The position numbers and the translations under genes were made by a program. DNA of 64,000 bases from Pseudomonadota bacterium. Its GTDB lineage: Bacteria > Pseudomonadota > Gammaproteobacteria > Steroidobacterales > Steroidobacteraceae. Below the pieces are notes generated by a model. It did not search any database and had not been told where the DNA came from. It worked only from the letters and a program-made list of their open reading frames with translations. Location of the stretch: assembly GCA_021838635.1 (NCBI GenBank), contig JAKCDC010000003.1:82956-146955 (forward strand), written 5' to 3'. Positions 26,089 to 36,267 of the stretch are shown piece after piece. How positions within the stretch are numbered: the first letter of the stretch is position 1; each line of letters starts with the position of its first letter.

Positions 26089-26511
26089 ATGGACGATCTT
26101 GATCACCGCCTGGTCTCACTGCTGCGCGCCAACGCGCGCATCTCCATCGCCTCGCTCGCTCAGCAACTCGGCGTGGCGCGCGGCACGGTTCAGAACCGCA
26201 TGAACAAACTTGAGGCCGACGGCACGATCGTCGGCTATACCGTGCGGCTGAAACCCGACGTGCAGGAGGATCAGATCCGCGCCTTCATGACCATCGCCGC
26301 GGAAGGCAATCAGGTCGATGCCGTCGTCAAAACGCTGCGCGGTGACCCGGCCGTCGCCAGTCTCTACAGCACCAATGGCCGCTGGGATCTGGTGGCGGAG
26401 CTGCGCGCCGACTCGCTCGCATCCTTCGACCGCGTCCTGGCGCGTGTCAGCCGCACCCCGGGGGTGTCCAGCACCGAGACGAGCCTGCTGCTCTCGACAT
26501 TCAAGCTCTGA
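26089..26511 (+). CDS. Lrp/AsnC family transcriptional regulator
   Basis: A 140-residue regulator with the N-terminal helix-turn-helix (LDHRLVSLLRANARISIASL, then GVARGTVQNRMNKLEADG) and the C-terminal RAM ligand domain (FMTIAAEGNQVDAVVKTL; STNGRWDLVAEL). A GGGAGGGG ribosome site lies shortly before ATG 26089. It is divergent from the arginase operon and most likely controls it in response to arginine, ornithine or proline. That is the usual arrangement of local Lrp paralogues. Confidence 0.92.
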   Translation: MDDLDHRLVSLLRANARISIASLAQQLGVARGTVQNRMNKLEADGTIVGYTVRLKPDVQEDQIRAFMTIAAEGNQVDAVVKTLRGDPAVASLYSTNGRWDLVAELRADSLASFDRVLARVSRTPGVSSTETSLLLSTFKL

Positions 26512-26653
26512 GCGGCACACCGCGAAGCGCAGCGTCGCGCCCACGGAGCGGCTCGGAGACACCGCGCGGCCCCCGCCGAGCGCGTCTCGTCCGAGCGCTG
26601 CGAAACACGCATCGGAGGATGGGGCGACCGAGAGGCTGCGCTGTCAAGGACCG

Positions 26654-26670
26654 CTCAACGCAGCGTTGAG
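26654..26670. promoter_or_regulatory. Palindrome before ddl (CTCAACGC-A-GCGTTGAG)
   Basis: A perfect 8-bp inverted repeat with a single central base lies 21 bp upstream of the ddl start. A possible -10, TAAGAT, follows 10 bp later. The rest of the 180-bp gap after the Lrp-type gene shows nothing I can name. It could be an operator or the base of a small hairpin. Confidence 0.35.
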
Positions 26671-26691
26671 TCTGGATGCTAAGATCCGCAC

Positions 26692-27786
26692 ATGACCGAT
26701 CCAGCGAAACTTCGCGTCGCGCTCCTGTTCGGCGGCCAATCAGCCGAGCACGAAATCTCCATTCTGTCGGCCCGCAACGTGCTTGCGGCGCTTGATCCGC
26801 AGCGCTTCGAGGCTGTGTTGATCGGCATCGACCGGCACGGACGGTGGCTGCGCCAGGATGCCGCGCGGCTGCTCGCGAGCGCGCGCGATCCGCGTCTGGT
26901 GCGCATCGAGGACGGCCCGCCCGTCAGCAAAGAGGTGATCTTCGCCAGCGCCTCCCCCGCCGCCATCGACGTCATCTTTCCGGTGCTGCACGGCACGATG
27001 GGCGAAGATGGCACCGTGCAGGGACTGTTCGAGCTCGCCGGCCTTCCTTACGTCGGGGCTGGTGTGCTCGGGTCGGCCATCGGCATGGACAAGGACGTCA
27101 GCAAGCGGCTGCTGCGCGATGCGGGCATCCCGGTCGCCGCCTTCCATACCCTGCGCCGTGACCGCTTCGATGCCGATCCGGCCGGCGCGCTGGCGCAGGT
27201 TCAGGACCTCGGTCTGCCCGTGTTCACCAAGCCGGCCAACGCCGGCTCCTCGATCGGCGTGCGCAAAGTCACTGCGCGAGCGGATCTGCAGGCTGCCGTC
27301 CGCCACGCGTTCCAGTTCGATGACAAAGTGCTCATCGAGGCGGCCGTCACGGGTCGCGAGATCGAACTCGCCGTGCTCGGCGGCGCCCCGCCGACGGTGT
27401 CGGTCGCCGGCGAGATCGTGATTCGGCACGCGGATGGCTTCTACTCCTACGACGCGAAGTATCTCGATGAGAGCGGGGCGCGCCTCGAACTGCCGGCGCA
27501 CCTCTCGCCCGAGGTACTGATGCGCGCCCAGGCGATGGCCGTGCGCAGCTTCGAAGTGCTCGAATGCGAAGGCATGGCGCGGGTGGATCTGTTCCTCGAA
27601 CCCGACGGGACGCTGCGGGTCAATGAGATCAATACACTGCCGGGCTTCACCGCCATCTCGATGTACCCGAAGCTGTGGGAACTCTCCGGGATCGCGCCGC
27701 AGGCGCTGGTGACACGGTTGATCGATCTGGCCCTCGAGCGCGCCCGGCGCCGCGCGGCGCTGAAGCGCAGCGCCGGGGAGTCCTGA
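26692..27786 (+). CDS. ddl: D-alanine--D-alanine ligase
   Basis: ATP-grasp ligase making D-Ala-D-Ala for peptidoglycan. The 364-residue length and long central insert fit the DdlA type. Landmarks are LLFGGQSAEHEISILSARNV, FPVLHGTMGEDGTVQGLFEL, KPANAGSSIGVRKV, and the metal-binding RVDLFLEPDGTLRVNEINT. It stands apart from the mur/fts cluster, which is common for DdlA. A GST gene follows after 3 bp. Confidence 0.95.
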   Translation: MTDPAKLRVALLFGGQSAEHEISILSARNVLAALDPQRFEAVLIGIDRHGRWLRQDAARLLASARDPRLVRIEDGPPVSKEVIFASASPAAIDVIFPVLHGTMGEDGTVQGLFELAGLPYVGAGVLGSAIGMDKDVSKRLLRDAGIPVAAFHTLRRDRFDADPAGALAQVQDLGLPVFTKPANAGSSIGVRKVTARADLQAAVRHAFQFDDKVLIEAAVTGREIELAVLGGAPPTVSVAGEIVIRHADGFYSYDAKYLDESGARLELPAHLSPEVLMRAQAMAVRSFEVLECEGMARVDLFLEPDGTLRVNEINTLPGFTAISMYPKLWELSGIAPQALVTRLIDLALERARRRAALKRSAGES

Positions 27787-27789
27787 ACG

Positions 27790-28392
27790 ATGAAGCTCTA
27801 TTGCAATGCCCTCTCCCCCTTCGCCCGCAAGGTGCGCATCAGCGCGCTCGAACTCGGGCTCGCCGAGCGCATCGAGCTGATCGAGGTGACACTGTCGCCG
27901 GTCCAACCGCACCACGGACTGCGCGCGCACAATCCGCTCGGGAAGATTCCGGCGCTACTCACCGATGCAAAGGAGGCCCTGTACGACTCCCCGGTGATCT
28001 GCGAGTACCTCGATACGCTCGCCGGTGCAGATCGCCTGTGGCCCGCGGCCGGAGCGGCACGCTGGCGCGCGCTGCGCCAGCAGGCGCTGGCCGATGGCCT
28101 GGTCGAGGCGGCGATCCTGATGCGCTACGAACAGGTGATCCGGCCCGAAGCGCTGCGCTGGAGCGAGTGGCTCGATGGACAGCGGCTGAAGATCCGCACC
28201 GCGCTCGATGCGCTCGAAGCCGAACCGCTCGCCGGACCATTCGACATCGGTGCGATTTCGATTGTGTGCGCGCTCGATTACCTCGAATTGCGCTTCCCCG
28301 AGGAGCGCTGGCGTGAGGGCCGGCCGCAGTTGAGCGCCTGGCACGAGGCGCTCAGCCGCCGCCCCTCGGTGGCCGCGACCCGGCCGTCCTAG
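27790..28392 (+). CDS. Glutathione S-transferase family protein
   Basis: A 200-residue cytosolic GST with an N-terminal thioredoxin-like domain (MKLYCNALSPFARKVRISAL; the cis-Pro segment NPLGKIPALL; DSPVICEYLD) and an all-helical C-terminal domain. It resembles YibF-type GSTs and has no catalytic Cys at the usual N-terminal site. It follows ddl by 3 bp and its end overlaps the convergent rdgC by 4 bp. Confidence 0.9.
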   Translation: MKLYCNALSPFARKVRISALELGLAERIELIEVTLSPVQPHHGLRAHNPLGKIPALLTDAKEALYDSPVICEYLDTLAGADRLWPAAGAARWRALRQQALADGLVEAAILMRYEQVIRPEALRWSEWLDGQRLKIRTALDALEAEPLAGPFDIGAISIVCALDYLELRFPEERWREGRPQLSAWHEALSRRPSVAATRPS

Positions 28393-29294
28393 GCCGCCGC
28401 GCGCGCCGACTCCCCGCCGAGCTCGCCGGACAGATCGACGAGCAGCTTGCCGAGTTCGCCGGCCATCACGGTGAAGTCCAGATCGAACTGCTCAAGCGGA
28501 TCGATCTGCCCGCCATCATCGCGCTCCGGGGCCAGTTCGAGGAACTGCAGTCGTTTGATGCCCAGCTTCTCGGTGAGCACGAAGGCAATCCGGCCGTTCC
28601 AGGTCAACCCCAGCTGGGTCGGGCGCTTACCGGCGCTCAGATGCGTGCGGATATCCTGGCCATCGAGCGGATGATGCCGGTACCGGATGGTCGACTTCTG
28701 CGCATCCGCAGACTGCAATTCCAAGTCCTGCTCGAGCGCAAACGGACCCGGCGCACCGCGCTGCAGCCATGCGGCCATCGAGCCGCTCACCGAGCGCTCG
28801 GTGTCCCACATCTGCACCGCAAGACTCTCCAGCGTATCGCGCAGCGTCTCGATAAGCTCCTCGGCCCGCGTGGCACTGGCGCTGTCAACCACCAGCCAAC
28901 CGGCCTGCGCGTCGATCCACGCACGCGTCACCGTACGGCGCGTCAGCGCGCGGGCGCGCAGTTCGTCCGCCACTTGCAGCTTCAACGCGCGCATCTGTCG
29001 GCGGCCCACCGGGAAGCCCTGGGTCTCGGCCTGCTCGGCGGCGCGTCGCTCCGCCTCCTGGCGGATGACGGATGACGGCAGCAGCTTCTGCTCGATGCCG
29101 AGCGCCAGCAGATGCTGCGCCCCGACGGTATGCAGCAGCCGGCCGCCAGGCGACGGCGCCACCCAGCCGCGGCTGCGCATCTGCAGTGCGCTGCACGGCT
29201 GCAGGGGCATCCGTCCGAGGGCGGCCTCCAGATCCGCCGCCGACCACTTCCACTCCGGCGGCAGCCGGTACACGGTAAGATTCTTAAACCACAT
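28389..29294 (-). CDS. rdgC: Recombination-associated protein RdgC
   Basis: DNA-binding ring protein that restrains RecA, found in beta- and gammaproteobacteria. ATG 29294 is chosen because the family begins MWFKNLTVYRL and this gives 301 residues, against 303 in E. coli. The frame upstream to 29402 lacks a ribosome site. Conserved stretches include SRGWVAPS, GRRQMRALKLQVADELRARA and RAWIDAQAGWLVVDSAS. Its presence is one argument for the gammaproteobacterial assignment. Confidence 0.94.
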   Translation of the reverse strand: MWFKNLTVYRLPPEWKWSAADLEAALGRMPLQPCSALQMRSRGWVAPSPGGRLLHTVGAQHLLALGIEQKLLPSSVIRQEAERRAAEQAETQGFPVGRRQMRALKLQVADELRARALTRRTVTRAWIDAQAGWLVVDSASATRAEELIETLRDTLESLAVQMWDTERSVSGSMAAWLQRGAPGPFALEQDLELQSADAQKSTIRYRHHPLDGQDIRTHLSAGKRPTQLGLTWNGRIAFVLTEKLGIKRLQFLELAPERDDGGQIDPLEQFDLDFTVMAGELGKLLVDLSGELGGESARAAA

Positions 29295-29419
29295 GATCGC
29301 AATGCCGGCGCAAAAGGCCGCGAGTATAGCGGCCCCCATCCGATCCCGCCCCCCCGACCGGTACACGCACCTTGCGCGGCTGAATCGGGCTGCCCGCGCC
29401 ATACCCGGCGCCGAAAATG

Positions 29420-29459
29420 AACGCGCCCGGCGCTGCCTCGCGGCGGCACCGGGCGCGTT
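29420..29459 (-). terminator. Intrinsic terminator of the cyo operon
   Basis: A perfect 11-bp stem (29420-29430 with 29449-29459) with additional pairing in the loop lies 16 bases after the cyoD stop. On the minus strand it is followed by TTCATTTT, a U-rich tail. Confidence 0.75.
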
Positions 29460-29475
29460 GCACAGGCGGGTTGTT

Positions 29476-29862
29476 TCAGTGTTGCCCGGTCCAGACCGCG
29501 TGATGCATGGCCCCCGGAGTCATGCTGCTGGAGAGATGATGCATGATCCACAGTGACCCGATCATGATGATCCCGACCATCAGCACCGTGTACAGCAGCG
29601 CCGTCAGATTCCAGCGCTGTTCCTCCGAACGATTCACGTGCAGGAAGTACACGACGTGCACCACGATCTGCGCCACGGCAAAAGCCGCGATCAGCACGCC
29701 GGTACCGATATCCGAGTGACCCATCACCAAGGCGAACGGCACTGCGGTGAGCAGGATCGCCAGAACAAAGCCGATGATGTACTGCTTCTGGCTCGGGCTG
29801 TGACCCGAACCGTGCGTCCCATGCGGCCCGTGCCCGGCCAGCGTTTCGTTTGCGACGTTCAT
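29476..29862 (-). CDS. cyoD: Cytochrome bo3 ubiquinol oxidase subunit IV
   Basis: A small inner-membrane subunit of 128 residues, with three hydrophobic helices after a His/Gly-rich N-terminus. QKQYIIGFVLAILLTAVPFAL and VVHVVYFLHVNRSEEQRWN are typical of CyoD. ATG 29862 overlaps the cyoC stop (TAATG), the coupling usual in this operon. An in-frame extension to 29946 lies inside cyoC and was dropped. Confidence 0.93.
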   Translation of the reverse strand: MNVANETLAGHGPHGTHGSGHSPSQKQYIIGFVLAILLTAVPFALVMGHSDIGTGVLIAAFAVAQIVVHVVYFLHVNRSEEQRWNLTALLYTVLMVGIIMIGSLWIMHHLSSSMTPGAMHHAVWTGQH

Positions 29863-30557
29863 TAGTGGGCCACTCCGAACAGGTAGACCAGGGAGAACAC
29901 GCCCACCCAGATGATGTCGAGGAAGTGCCAGAACAGGCTCAGGCAATTCAGCCGCGCCCGGTTCGTCTCCGTCAGCCCCTTGCGCATCACCGCCACCATC
30001 ATCACGACCATGAAGATCAAGCCGCAGGTGACATGCAGTCCATGCGTGGCCACGAGAGTGAAGAAGCTCGAGAGGAACGCGCTGTGGCTCGGACCGGCAC
30101 CGATCGCCACCAGGTGAGCAAACTCACGCACCTCCATGGTGACGAAACCCGCGCCGAGCAGGAACGTCACACCGAGCCAGCCCACCGTGGCGTTGCGATT
30201 GTTCGCGTTCATCGCGAGCGTCGCCAGACCGCAGGTGAAACTGCTAAACAGCAGGAACATCGTCTCGGTGAGCACGTTCGGCAGGTCGAACAGCTGAGCG
30301 CCGCTCGGCCCGCCGGCCGTGTGGCCGTGCAGCACCGCGTAGGTGGCGAACAGCCCCGAGAAGAGCAAGCAGTCGCTCATCAGGTAGATCCAGAACCCGA
30401 GCTGGATCGTCGAGGCGACATCGTGGTGATGCTCGACCTGGAAATCGACGGCATCGCCCGACTGGCGCAGGTCGCGCAGCGCATCGGCCGCGTGGTCTGC
30501 GTAGCCCGGCTTCAGGGCCGCCGCGCCGTTGTGCATGACAAGAGTTTCGTTGGACAT
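29862..30557 (-). CDS. cyoC: Cytochrome bo3 ubiquinol oxidase subunit III
   Basis: A 231-residue membrane protein with five predicted helices. The start [15 protein letters not shown] is followed by [20 protein letters not shown] and later [12 protein letters not shown] and [17 protein letters not shown], hallmarks of heme-copper oxidase subunit III. It follows cyoB with a 3-bp gap and overlaps cyoD. Confidence 0.95.
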   Translation of the reverse strand: MSNETLVMHNGAAALKPGYADHAADALRDLRQSGDAVDFQVEHHHDVASTIQLGFWIYLMSDCLLFSGLFATYAVLHGHTAGGPSGAQLFDLPNVLTETMFLLFSSFTCGLATLAMNANNRNATVGWLGVTFLLGAGFVTMEVREFAHLVAIGAGPSHSAFLSSFFTLVATHGLHVTCGLIFMVVMMVAVMRKGLTETNRARLNCLSLFWHFLDIIWVGVFSLVYLFGVAH

Positions 30558-30560
30558 CGA

Positions 30561-32540
30561 TTACACGCTCCCCGCTTTTACGCGGTCGTACAGCGCCTCG
30601 GACTTCCTGACCTCATCGGCGCCGATGTGGTAATCCCGGTCGTCATCGAAAGCATGGCGGATCAGCGTGGCGACGGTCGCCGCGAAACCGGCGATCACGA
30701 GCCACCAAATGTGCCAAATCAGCGCGAAGCCCGTCACGAACATGCAGCCGGCCATGATGAAGCCGGTCGCCTTGTTGCGCGGCATATGAATCGGTACGAA
30801 CGTGGAGCCCTTCAGGTCCACCCCGCGCTTCTTCATATCCCAGTACGCGTCGCGCTCACGCACGATCGGGATCCGCGCAAAATTGTAGGCCGGCGCCGGC
30901 GAGGGCAGCGACCACTCCAGGGTGCGCCCGTTCCACGGATCGCCCGTGGTGTCGCGCAGCTTCTCTCGCTGGATAAACGTCACCACCAGCTGCAGCACCT
31001 GCGTGCCGATGCCAAGCGCAATGATGCCGGCGCCCACCGCCGCGATGATGAACAGCGGATGCCAGGCGGCCACGTTGTAATGGTCCATGCGGCGAGTCGC
31101 GCCCATCAGGCCGAGCGCATAGAGCGGCATGAACGCCACGTAGAAGCCCACGAACCAGAACCAGAACGCCAGCTTGCCGAGTCCTTCATGCAACCGAAAG
31201 CCGGTGATCTTCGGGAACCAGTAGGACACGCCGGCGAACACCCCGAACACCACCCCACCGATGATCACGTTGTGGAAGTGCGCGATCAGGAACAGGCTGT
31301 TGTGCAGCACGAAGTCAGCCGGCGGCTCGGCGAGCAGCACGCCGCTCATCCCGCCGATGGTGAAGGTGATCAGGAACCCGAGCGTCCAGAGCATCGGGGT
31401 GTCGAAGCGCACCCGGCCGCGGTACATGGTGAAGATCCAGTTGAAGATCTTCACGCCCGTCGGCACCGCGATGATCATCGTCGTGATGCCGTAGAAGGCG
31501 TTCACGGCGGGTCCGGCGCCCATGGTGAAGAAGTGGTGCAGCCACACCAGCATCGACAGCACGGCGATCGCCATGGTCGCGTACACCATGGACGTGTAGC
31601 CGAACAGTGGCTTGCCGGAGAAGGTCGGCACGATCTCGGAGAACACGCCGAACAGCGGCAGGATGAGGATGTACACCTCCGGGTGACCCCAGATCCAGAT
31701 GAGGTTGACGTACATCATCGGATCGCCGCCGTGGGAATTCGTGAAGAAATGCATCCCCAGGTAGCGGTCCATGGTGAGCAGGCCCAGCGTCACGGTGAGA
31801 ATCGGGAACGCCACCACGATCAGCACGCTGGCGCACAGCGAGGCCCACACGAACACCGGCATGCGCGTCATGTTCATGCCCGGGGCGCGCATCTTCAGAA
31901 TCGTCGCTATGAAGTTGACCCCGGTGAGCGTTGTGCCGATACCGGAGATCTGCAGCGCCCAGATGTAGTAGTCCACCCCGACGCCCGGACTGAAGTGCAG
32001 CTCCGACAGCGGCGGATAGGCGAGCCAGCCGGCGCGCGAGAAGTTGCCGATGGCGAGCGATACGTTCACCAGCACGGCACCGGCGGCGGTCAGCCAGAAG
32101 CTGAAGTTGTTCAGCAGCGGGAACGCCACGTCGCGCGCACCGATCTGCAGCGGCAGGATGCAGTTCATCAGACCGATGATGAATGGCATGGCCATGAAGA
32201 AAATCATGATCGTGCCGTGCGCACTGAACACTTGGTCAAAGTGCTCCGGTGGCAAGTAGCCCATGTTGCTGCCGAAGGACAGCGCCTGCTGGGTGCGCAT
32301 CATGATCGCGTCGGCGAAGCCGCGCAGCAACATGACGAAGGCGAGGATCATGTACATGATCCCGATCTTCTTGTGATCGACCGAGGTCAGCCACTCGGTC
32401 CAGAGATACTTCCACTTACCCAGGTAGGTGACGGTGGCGAGAACCGCCAGGACGCACAGCACCATGAAGGCGACTGCGCCCATGACGATGGGGACATTGA
32501 AGGGGATAGCGCTGAGCGTCAACTTACCGAACATTCTCAC
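30561..32540 (-). CDS. cyoB: Cytochrome bo3 ubiquinol oxidase subunit I
   Basis: Catalytic subunit of 659 residues, closely similar to E. coli CyoB along its length. Heme and copper ligands are visible: [12 protein letters not shown] (CuB His and the cross-linked Tyr), WLHHFFTMG (two CuB His) and HFHNVIIGG (heme His). [13 protein letters not shown] opens the core. It reduces oxygen with ubiquinol electrons and pumps protons. It overlaps cyoA by 4 bp. Confidence 0.97.
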   Translation of the reverse strand: MRMFGKLTLSAIPFNVPIVMGAVAFMVLCVLAVLATVTYLGKWKYLWTEWLTSVDHKKIGIMYMILAFVMLLRGFADAIMMRTQQALSFGSNMGYLPPEHFDQVFSAHGTIMIFFMAMPFIIGLMNCILPLQIGARDVAFPLLNNFSFWLTAAGAVLVNVSLAIGNFSRAGWLAYPPLSELHFSPGVGVDYYIWALQISGIGTTLTGVNFIATILKMRAPGMNMTRMPVFVWASLCASVLIVVAFPILTVTLGLLTMDRYLGMHFFTNSHGGDPMMYVNLIWIWGHPEVYILILPLFGVFSEIVPTFSGKPLFGYTSMVYATMAIAVLSMLVWLHHFFTMGAGPAVNAFYGITTMIIAVPTGVKIFNWIFTMYRGRVRFDTPMLWTLGFLITFTIGGMSGVLLAEPPADFVLHNSLFLIAHFHNVIIGGVVFGVFAGVSYWFPKITGFRLHEGLGKLAFWFWFVGFYVAFMPLYALGLMGATRRMDHYNVAAWHPLFIIAAVGAGIIALGIGTQVLQLVVTFIQREKLRDTTGDPWNGRTLEWSLPSPAPAYNFARIPIVRERDAYWDMKKRGVDLKGSTFVPIHMPRNKATGFIMAGCMFVTGFALIWHIWWLVIAGFAATVATLIRHAFDDDRDYHIGADEVRKSEALYDRVKAGSV

Positions 32541-33427
32541 TTACTCCCACGGGCAGGCGCAGCGGCGCGCGCCAGCAGATGACCGGACCGGAACTTTCCC
32601 GCAAGGATCTGCTCGAACAGATTCGGCATCACGTGCGAGTAATACGTCACCGGAACGTTTTCGCTCGGCTTATCGAGCGCGACGAACTGCGCGGCATGCA
32701 GGTGCTGACTCGACGCTGCGACCTTGGCAACCCACTGCTTGAAGTCCGCCGGGGTCATCGAGACCGCCTTGAAGGTCATACCCGAGAAGCCGGCGCCGCT
32801 GAAATTCGCGGAAATGCCACGGAAGGTTCCGGTGCGGCTGGCCACCAGATTGTCCGCGGTCTGCATGTTCGCCATGGCGTAGATCTGACTGCCCAGGCGC
32901 GGAATGAAGAACGAATTCATCACGGTCGCCGAGGTGATGTGGAAGACCACCGGCACGCCGACCGGCATGGCCACCTCGTTCACCGAGGCGATGTGCAGGT
33001 CCGGATAGATGAACAGCCACTTCCAGTTCAGGGCCACCGCCTCGACATGGATCGGCCGGTCGGGCGAGGGAATGCGACGGAACGGATCGAGCTGGTGCGA
33101 ACTGCGCCAGGCAATCACGCCCAGGATCGACACGATGATGACCGGGATGGTCCACATCACCACTTCGATGCGGGTCGAGTGCGACCACTCCGGCTCGTAG
33201 CGTGCCTTGGTGTTCGAGGCGCGGTAGCGCCAGGCAATGAGCACGACCAGCACGATCACCGGAGCCACCACCACCAGCATCAGGCCAGTTGCGGTGTAGA
33301 TGATCGAACGTTCCGCCATGCCGATGGGGCCTGCCGGATGCAGCAGCGCGCCGTGACAGCCGGCCAGCAGCACAGTTGCCGCCAACGGCAAAAGACGACA
33401 GAATCGAGACCAGAAGTTGCGCATCAT
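32537..33427 (-). CDS. cyoA: Cytochrome bo3 ubiquinol oxidase subunit II
   Basis: A 296-residue lipoprotein with signal and lipobox (LLAGC, Cys23 or nearby) and two transmembrane helices, then a periplasmic cupredoxin-like domain ([35 protein letters not shown]). The CuA cysteines of cytochrome c oxidases are absent, as expected for a quinol oxidase. First gene of cyoABCD. No cyoE follows. The 166-bp region upstream contains an AT-rich segment (TAATTAAGATAGATTAAG on the minus strand) with a plausible -10. Confidence 0.95.
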   Translation of the reverse strand: MMRNFWSRFCRLLPLAATVLLAGCHGALLHPAGPIGMAERSIIYTATGLMLVVVAPVIVLVVLIAWRYRASNTKARYEPEWSHSTRIEVVMWTIPVIIVSILGVIAWRSSHQLDPFRRIPSPDRPIHVEAVALNWKWLFIYPDLHIASVNEVAMPVGVPVVFHITSATVMNSFFIPRLGSQIYAMANMQTADNLVASRTGTFRGISANFSGAGFSGMTFKAVSMTPADFKQWVAKVAASSQHLHAAQFVALDKPSENVPVTYYSHVMPNLFEQILAGKFRSGHLLARAAAPARGSK

Positions 33428-33593
33428 GTTGGGGGCGAATACCAGCCGTGTTTCGAACGGCGAGAGGATGCCCCTCGGCCCCGGCCAAATCCTTAGCGTC
33501 CCCTGAATTGCGCTTAATCTATCTTAATTAGTGCCCTTAGGGCTTGCAGACGGTCTACGCCGGCGTGTACATAAGCGTGTGAAGTGATTTTTG

Positions 33594-36146
33594 TCACGCT
33601 TCCAGCGCGGCCGTCATGGCCTCGTCCTCGCTCCAGCGGGCGCCACTGTCCATCAGCGCCTGCAGCTGCTGCGGCGCCAGCACGCCGCTGAGCTGACGCA
33701 GAATCCCCGCTTCGATCATGACCTTCGCCGGGCTGCGTCCGGCGAACTCCTTGGAAAAGAACGCATGCGCGTAGCCGATAAACTGGGCGGCGCGCTCGAA
33801 GCGCTCCTGGCGGGCGGCGATGGTTGCCAGGTGCTGCATGCCGCCGGCGATCAGCACGGTATCGAGTTCGCTGTCCTCGGCGAGCGGCAGTCCCTCGCGC
33901 AGCGCAGCACTCGCGGCGTCGATTTCATCATGGGCGATGAGATACCCGGCAAGGTTGCACAGCGCGTGTCCAAGCAGCCCCGTGCGCCGCGCGGCGCGCG
34001 CCAGCGCGATCACTTCGTTGGCACCCGCAATGGCCGCATCGATGCGCCCCTCCGCGAACTGCACCTCGGCACGATAGATGAGCGCCCGCCACGCCCAGAA
34101 GTCCGCATGCGAGCGCTGCTCGGCGGCGAGCGCCTCATCGAGCCGCGCGCGCGCCGCCTCGTACTGCCCGGCTACGGTGTGCGCGATGCCGAGATTGGTC
34201 AGACAGAGCGCAAAGCTCTTCGGCTGCTCACCGGGCGAGAGCATCCGCCGGCTCTCCTGAAGCGCCTCCAGGCCCTCCTCCGGCGCCCCGGTGCGAGCCA
34301 GATTCAGGCCGTAAAAGGCAAGCGCCCGAGCCAGATCCAGCGGCTCGCCTGACTCGCGCAGCAACGCGACGGCGCGCCGCAGCGCCGGCACGGCGCGGCC
34401 ACGCGGCTCGCCCGTGGAGAGAAAGCCATAGCCGAACCACAGATGCGCCTCGAGCGAGCGCGGCGTCTCCCCGTTCAGCGCGGCGGTGGCGCGCTCCAGG
34501 CGCGAGCGGCCCTCGGGCATGAGGGACAGCAGATACCACAACAGGTACGAGGAGGCCGCCAGCTCGACCCCGATCTGCGCATCGCCATCGGCGCCAAAGG
34601 CCCAATCAAGCGCGACGCGCACATTGTCGATCTCCGGGCCGACCTTCTCCAGCCACTCCACCGAGGGCGTCCGCTCCCAGACCAGGTGCGCTGCGTGCAG
34701 CAGGTCGCGGAAATACCGTGCATGCAACCGCGCCAGCGGCCCGAACTCACCGCTGTCGGCGAGCTTCTCCATCGCGTAGGCCTGCGTAGTCTCCAGCAGC
34801 CGATAGCGGCGCTGCGGTCCGGAGGTATCGGCGACCACGAGCGATTTGTCGACGAGTTCGGCGATCCGGCTGACGACCTCCCACTCCGGCAGCGCCGCAT
34901 CGGCAACCACCTGCCCGGCGGCCTCCAGCGTGAAGCTGCCGGCAAACACGGCCAGCCGACGCAGCACGACGCGATCCGGTTCGGCGAGCAGCCGATGGCT
35001 CCAGTCGAGCGTGGCCCGCAGCGTCTGGTGGCGTGGCAGCGCCGTGCGCCGCCCCCCGGTGAGGACGTGAAAGCGCAGATCGAGCCGCTGCGCCAGGCCG
35101 TCAATGCCAAGTGCCGCGGAGCGCGCCGCGGCCAGTTCAATCGCGAGCGGGATGCCATCGAGGCGCCGGCAGATCATGGCGACGGTGGCCGCATTGCGCT
35201 CGTTGAGCTCGAAGTGCGGATCGGCCGCTTGGGCGCGCGCGACGAACAGACGCACCGCGCCGTGGCGCTGGGTGCTGGCAAGACCGGCGATGTGCTCGGC
35301 CGGAAACTCCAGCGGGCGCAGCCGCAGCGTGCATTCCCCCTCGATGCCCAGCGGCTCCTGGCTGGTGGCCAGGATACGCACCTGTGGTGCCGCGGCGAGC
35401 AGCGTCTGCGCCTCGCGTGCCGCGGCGCCAATCAGATGTTCGCAGTTGTCGAGCACCAGCAGCAGCTTGCGCTCACGCAGCGCCGCGGCGAGGCGCTCGC
35501 CCGTCCACCGTCCCGTGCCACTCTGCAGACCGAGCGCGGCATGCATGGCGCTCGCGACCAGTTCCGGATCGGTAAGCGGGGCAAGCTCCGCGAGCCATAC
35601 CCCGTCGGGAAACTCCTCGAGGGCCTCGCGCGCGGCCTCCAGCGCGAGGCGGGTCTTGCCGATGCCACCGGTGCCGACCAGCGTCACCAGCCGATTGGGC
35701 CGCAGCAGCTCGTGCACCGTGGCAAGGTCAGCCTCGCGACCGATGAAGTCAGAAACCGCCGCGGGCAGATTGGTCGGCGGCATCTGCGCTTCGGTCGCGC
35801 CGCGGGCACTGTCGGTCTCGGACAGCTCGCGCACCTCGCCGGTGAAGCGGTAGCCGCGCAGCGGCACGGTGACAATGAGATTGCGGTCTTTGCCGAGCGC
35901 CTTGCGCAGCGCCGAGATCTGCACCTGGATGTTGCTTTCCTCGACCACGATGCCCGGCCAGGCGCGCGCCAGCAACTCTTCTTTGGTCACGAGGTCGCCG
36001 TGCGCCTCCAGCAGCACCAGCAGCACGTCGAACGCGCGGGAGCCGAGCGCAACGGGCTTATCGCCGCTGCGCAGCTCGCGCTGGCGGATCAGCAGCCGAA
36101 AGCGTCCGAACTCGAGGCAGTTCGCGCCTCGCGCAATACCGTGCAT
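33594..36146 (-). CDS. Winged-helix regulator with ATPase and TPR domains
   Basis: A large cytoplasmic regulator of 850 residues from ATG 36146; an in-frame GTG at 36182 would add 12. Domains in order: OmpR/CadC-type winged helix (about 10-105; LEFGRFRLLIRQREL, RAWPGIVVEESNIQVQISAL, VPLRGYRFTG), STAND/NB-ARC-like ATPase with Walker A VGTGGIGKTRLAL (near 158) and Walker B LLLVLDNCEHL, then helical TPR-like repeats to the end. The signal and targets are unknown. It is divergent from the xyl-operator-linked secreted protein, so it could act on it. Confidence 0.85.
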   Translation of the reverse strand: MHGIARGANCLEFGRFRLLIRQRELRSGDKPVALGSRAFDVLLVLLEAHGDLVTKEELLARAWPGIVVEESNIQVQISALRKALGKDRNLIVTVPLRGYRFTGEVRELSETDSARGATEAQMPPTNLPAAVSDFIGREADLATVHELLRPNRLVTLVGTGGIGKTRLALEAAREALEEFPDGVWLAELAPLTDPELVASAMHAALGLQSGTGRWTGERLAAALRERKLLLVLDNCEHLIGAAAREAQTLLAAAPQVRILATSQEPLGIEGECTLRLRPLEFPAEHIAGLASTQRHGAVRLFVARAQAADPHFELNERNAATVAMICRRLDGIPLAIELAAARSAALGIDGLAQRLDLRFHVLTGGRRTALPRHQTLRATLDWSHRLLAEPDRVVLRRLAVFAGSFTLEAAGQVVADAALPEWEVVSRIAELVDKSLVVADTSGPQRRYRLLETTQAYAMEKLADSGEFGPLARLHARYFRDLLHAAHLVWERTPSVEWLEKVGPEIDNVRVALDWAFGADGDAQIGVELAASSYLLWYLLSLMPEGRSRLERATAALNGETPRSLEAHLWFGYGFLSTGEPRGRAVPALRRAVALLRESGEPLDLARALAFYGLNLARTGAPEEGLEALQESRRMLSPGEQPKSFALCLTNLGIAHTVAGQYEAARARLDEALAAEQRSHADFWAWRALIYRAEVQFAEGRIDAAIAGANEVIALARAARRTGLLGHALCNLAGYLIAHDEIDAASAALREGLPLAEDSELDTVLIAGGMQHLATIAARQERFERAAQFIGYAHAFFSKEFAGRSPAKVMIEAGILRQLSGVLAPQQLQALMDSGARWSEDEAMTAALEA

Positions 36147-36267
36147 GAAATTGGCTGGTCCAAAGGTCTCGGGACGGCACACCGGCTCGCGGATCCCACC
36201 GCGAAAGTGTAACGCAACTGCCCCACCCCCCGGGTACCAAGCGTGCGCCCCGGGCGCCCGGTCACGC

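Noticed and set aside
29850-32582. A 910-codon open frame on the plus strand
   Set aside because: It is the antisense of cyoB/cyoC/cyoD, is full of His/Arg/Glu repeats with no family resemblance, and the cyo genes on the other strand are unmistakable.
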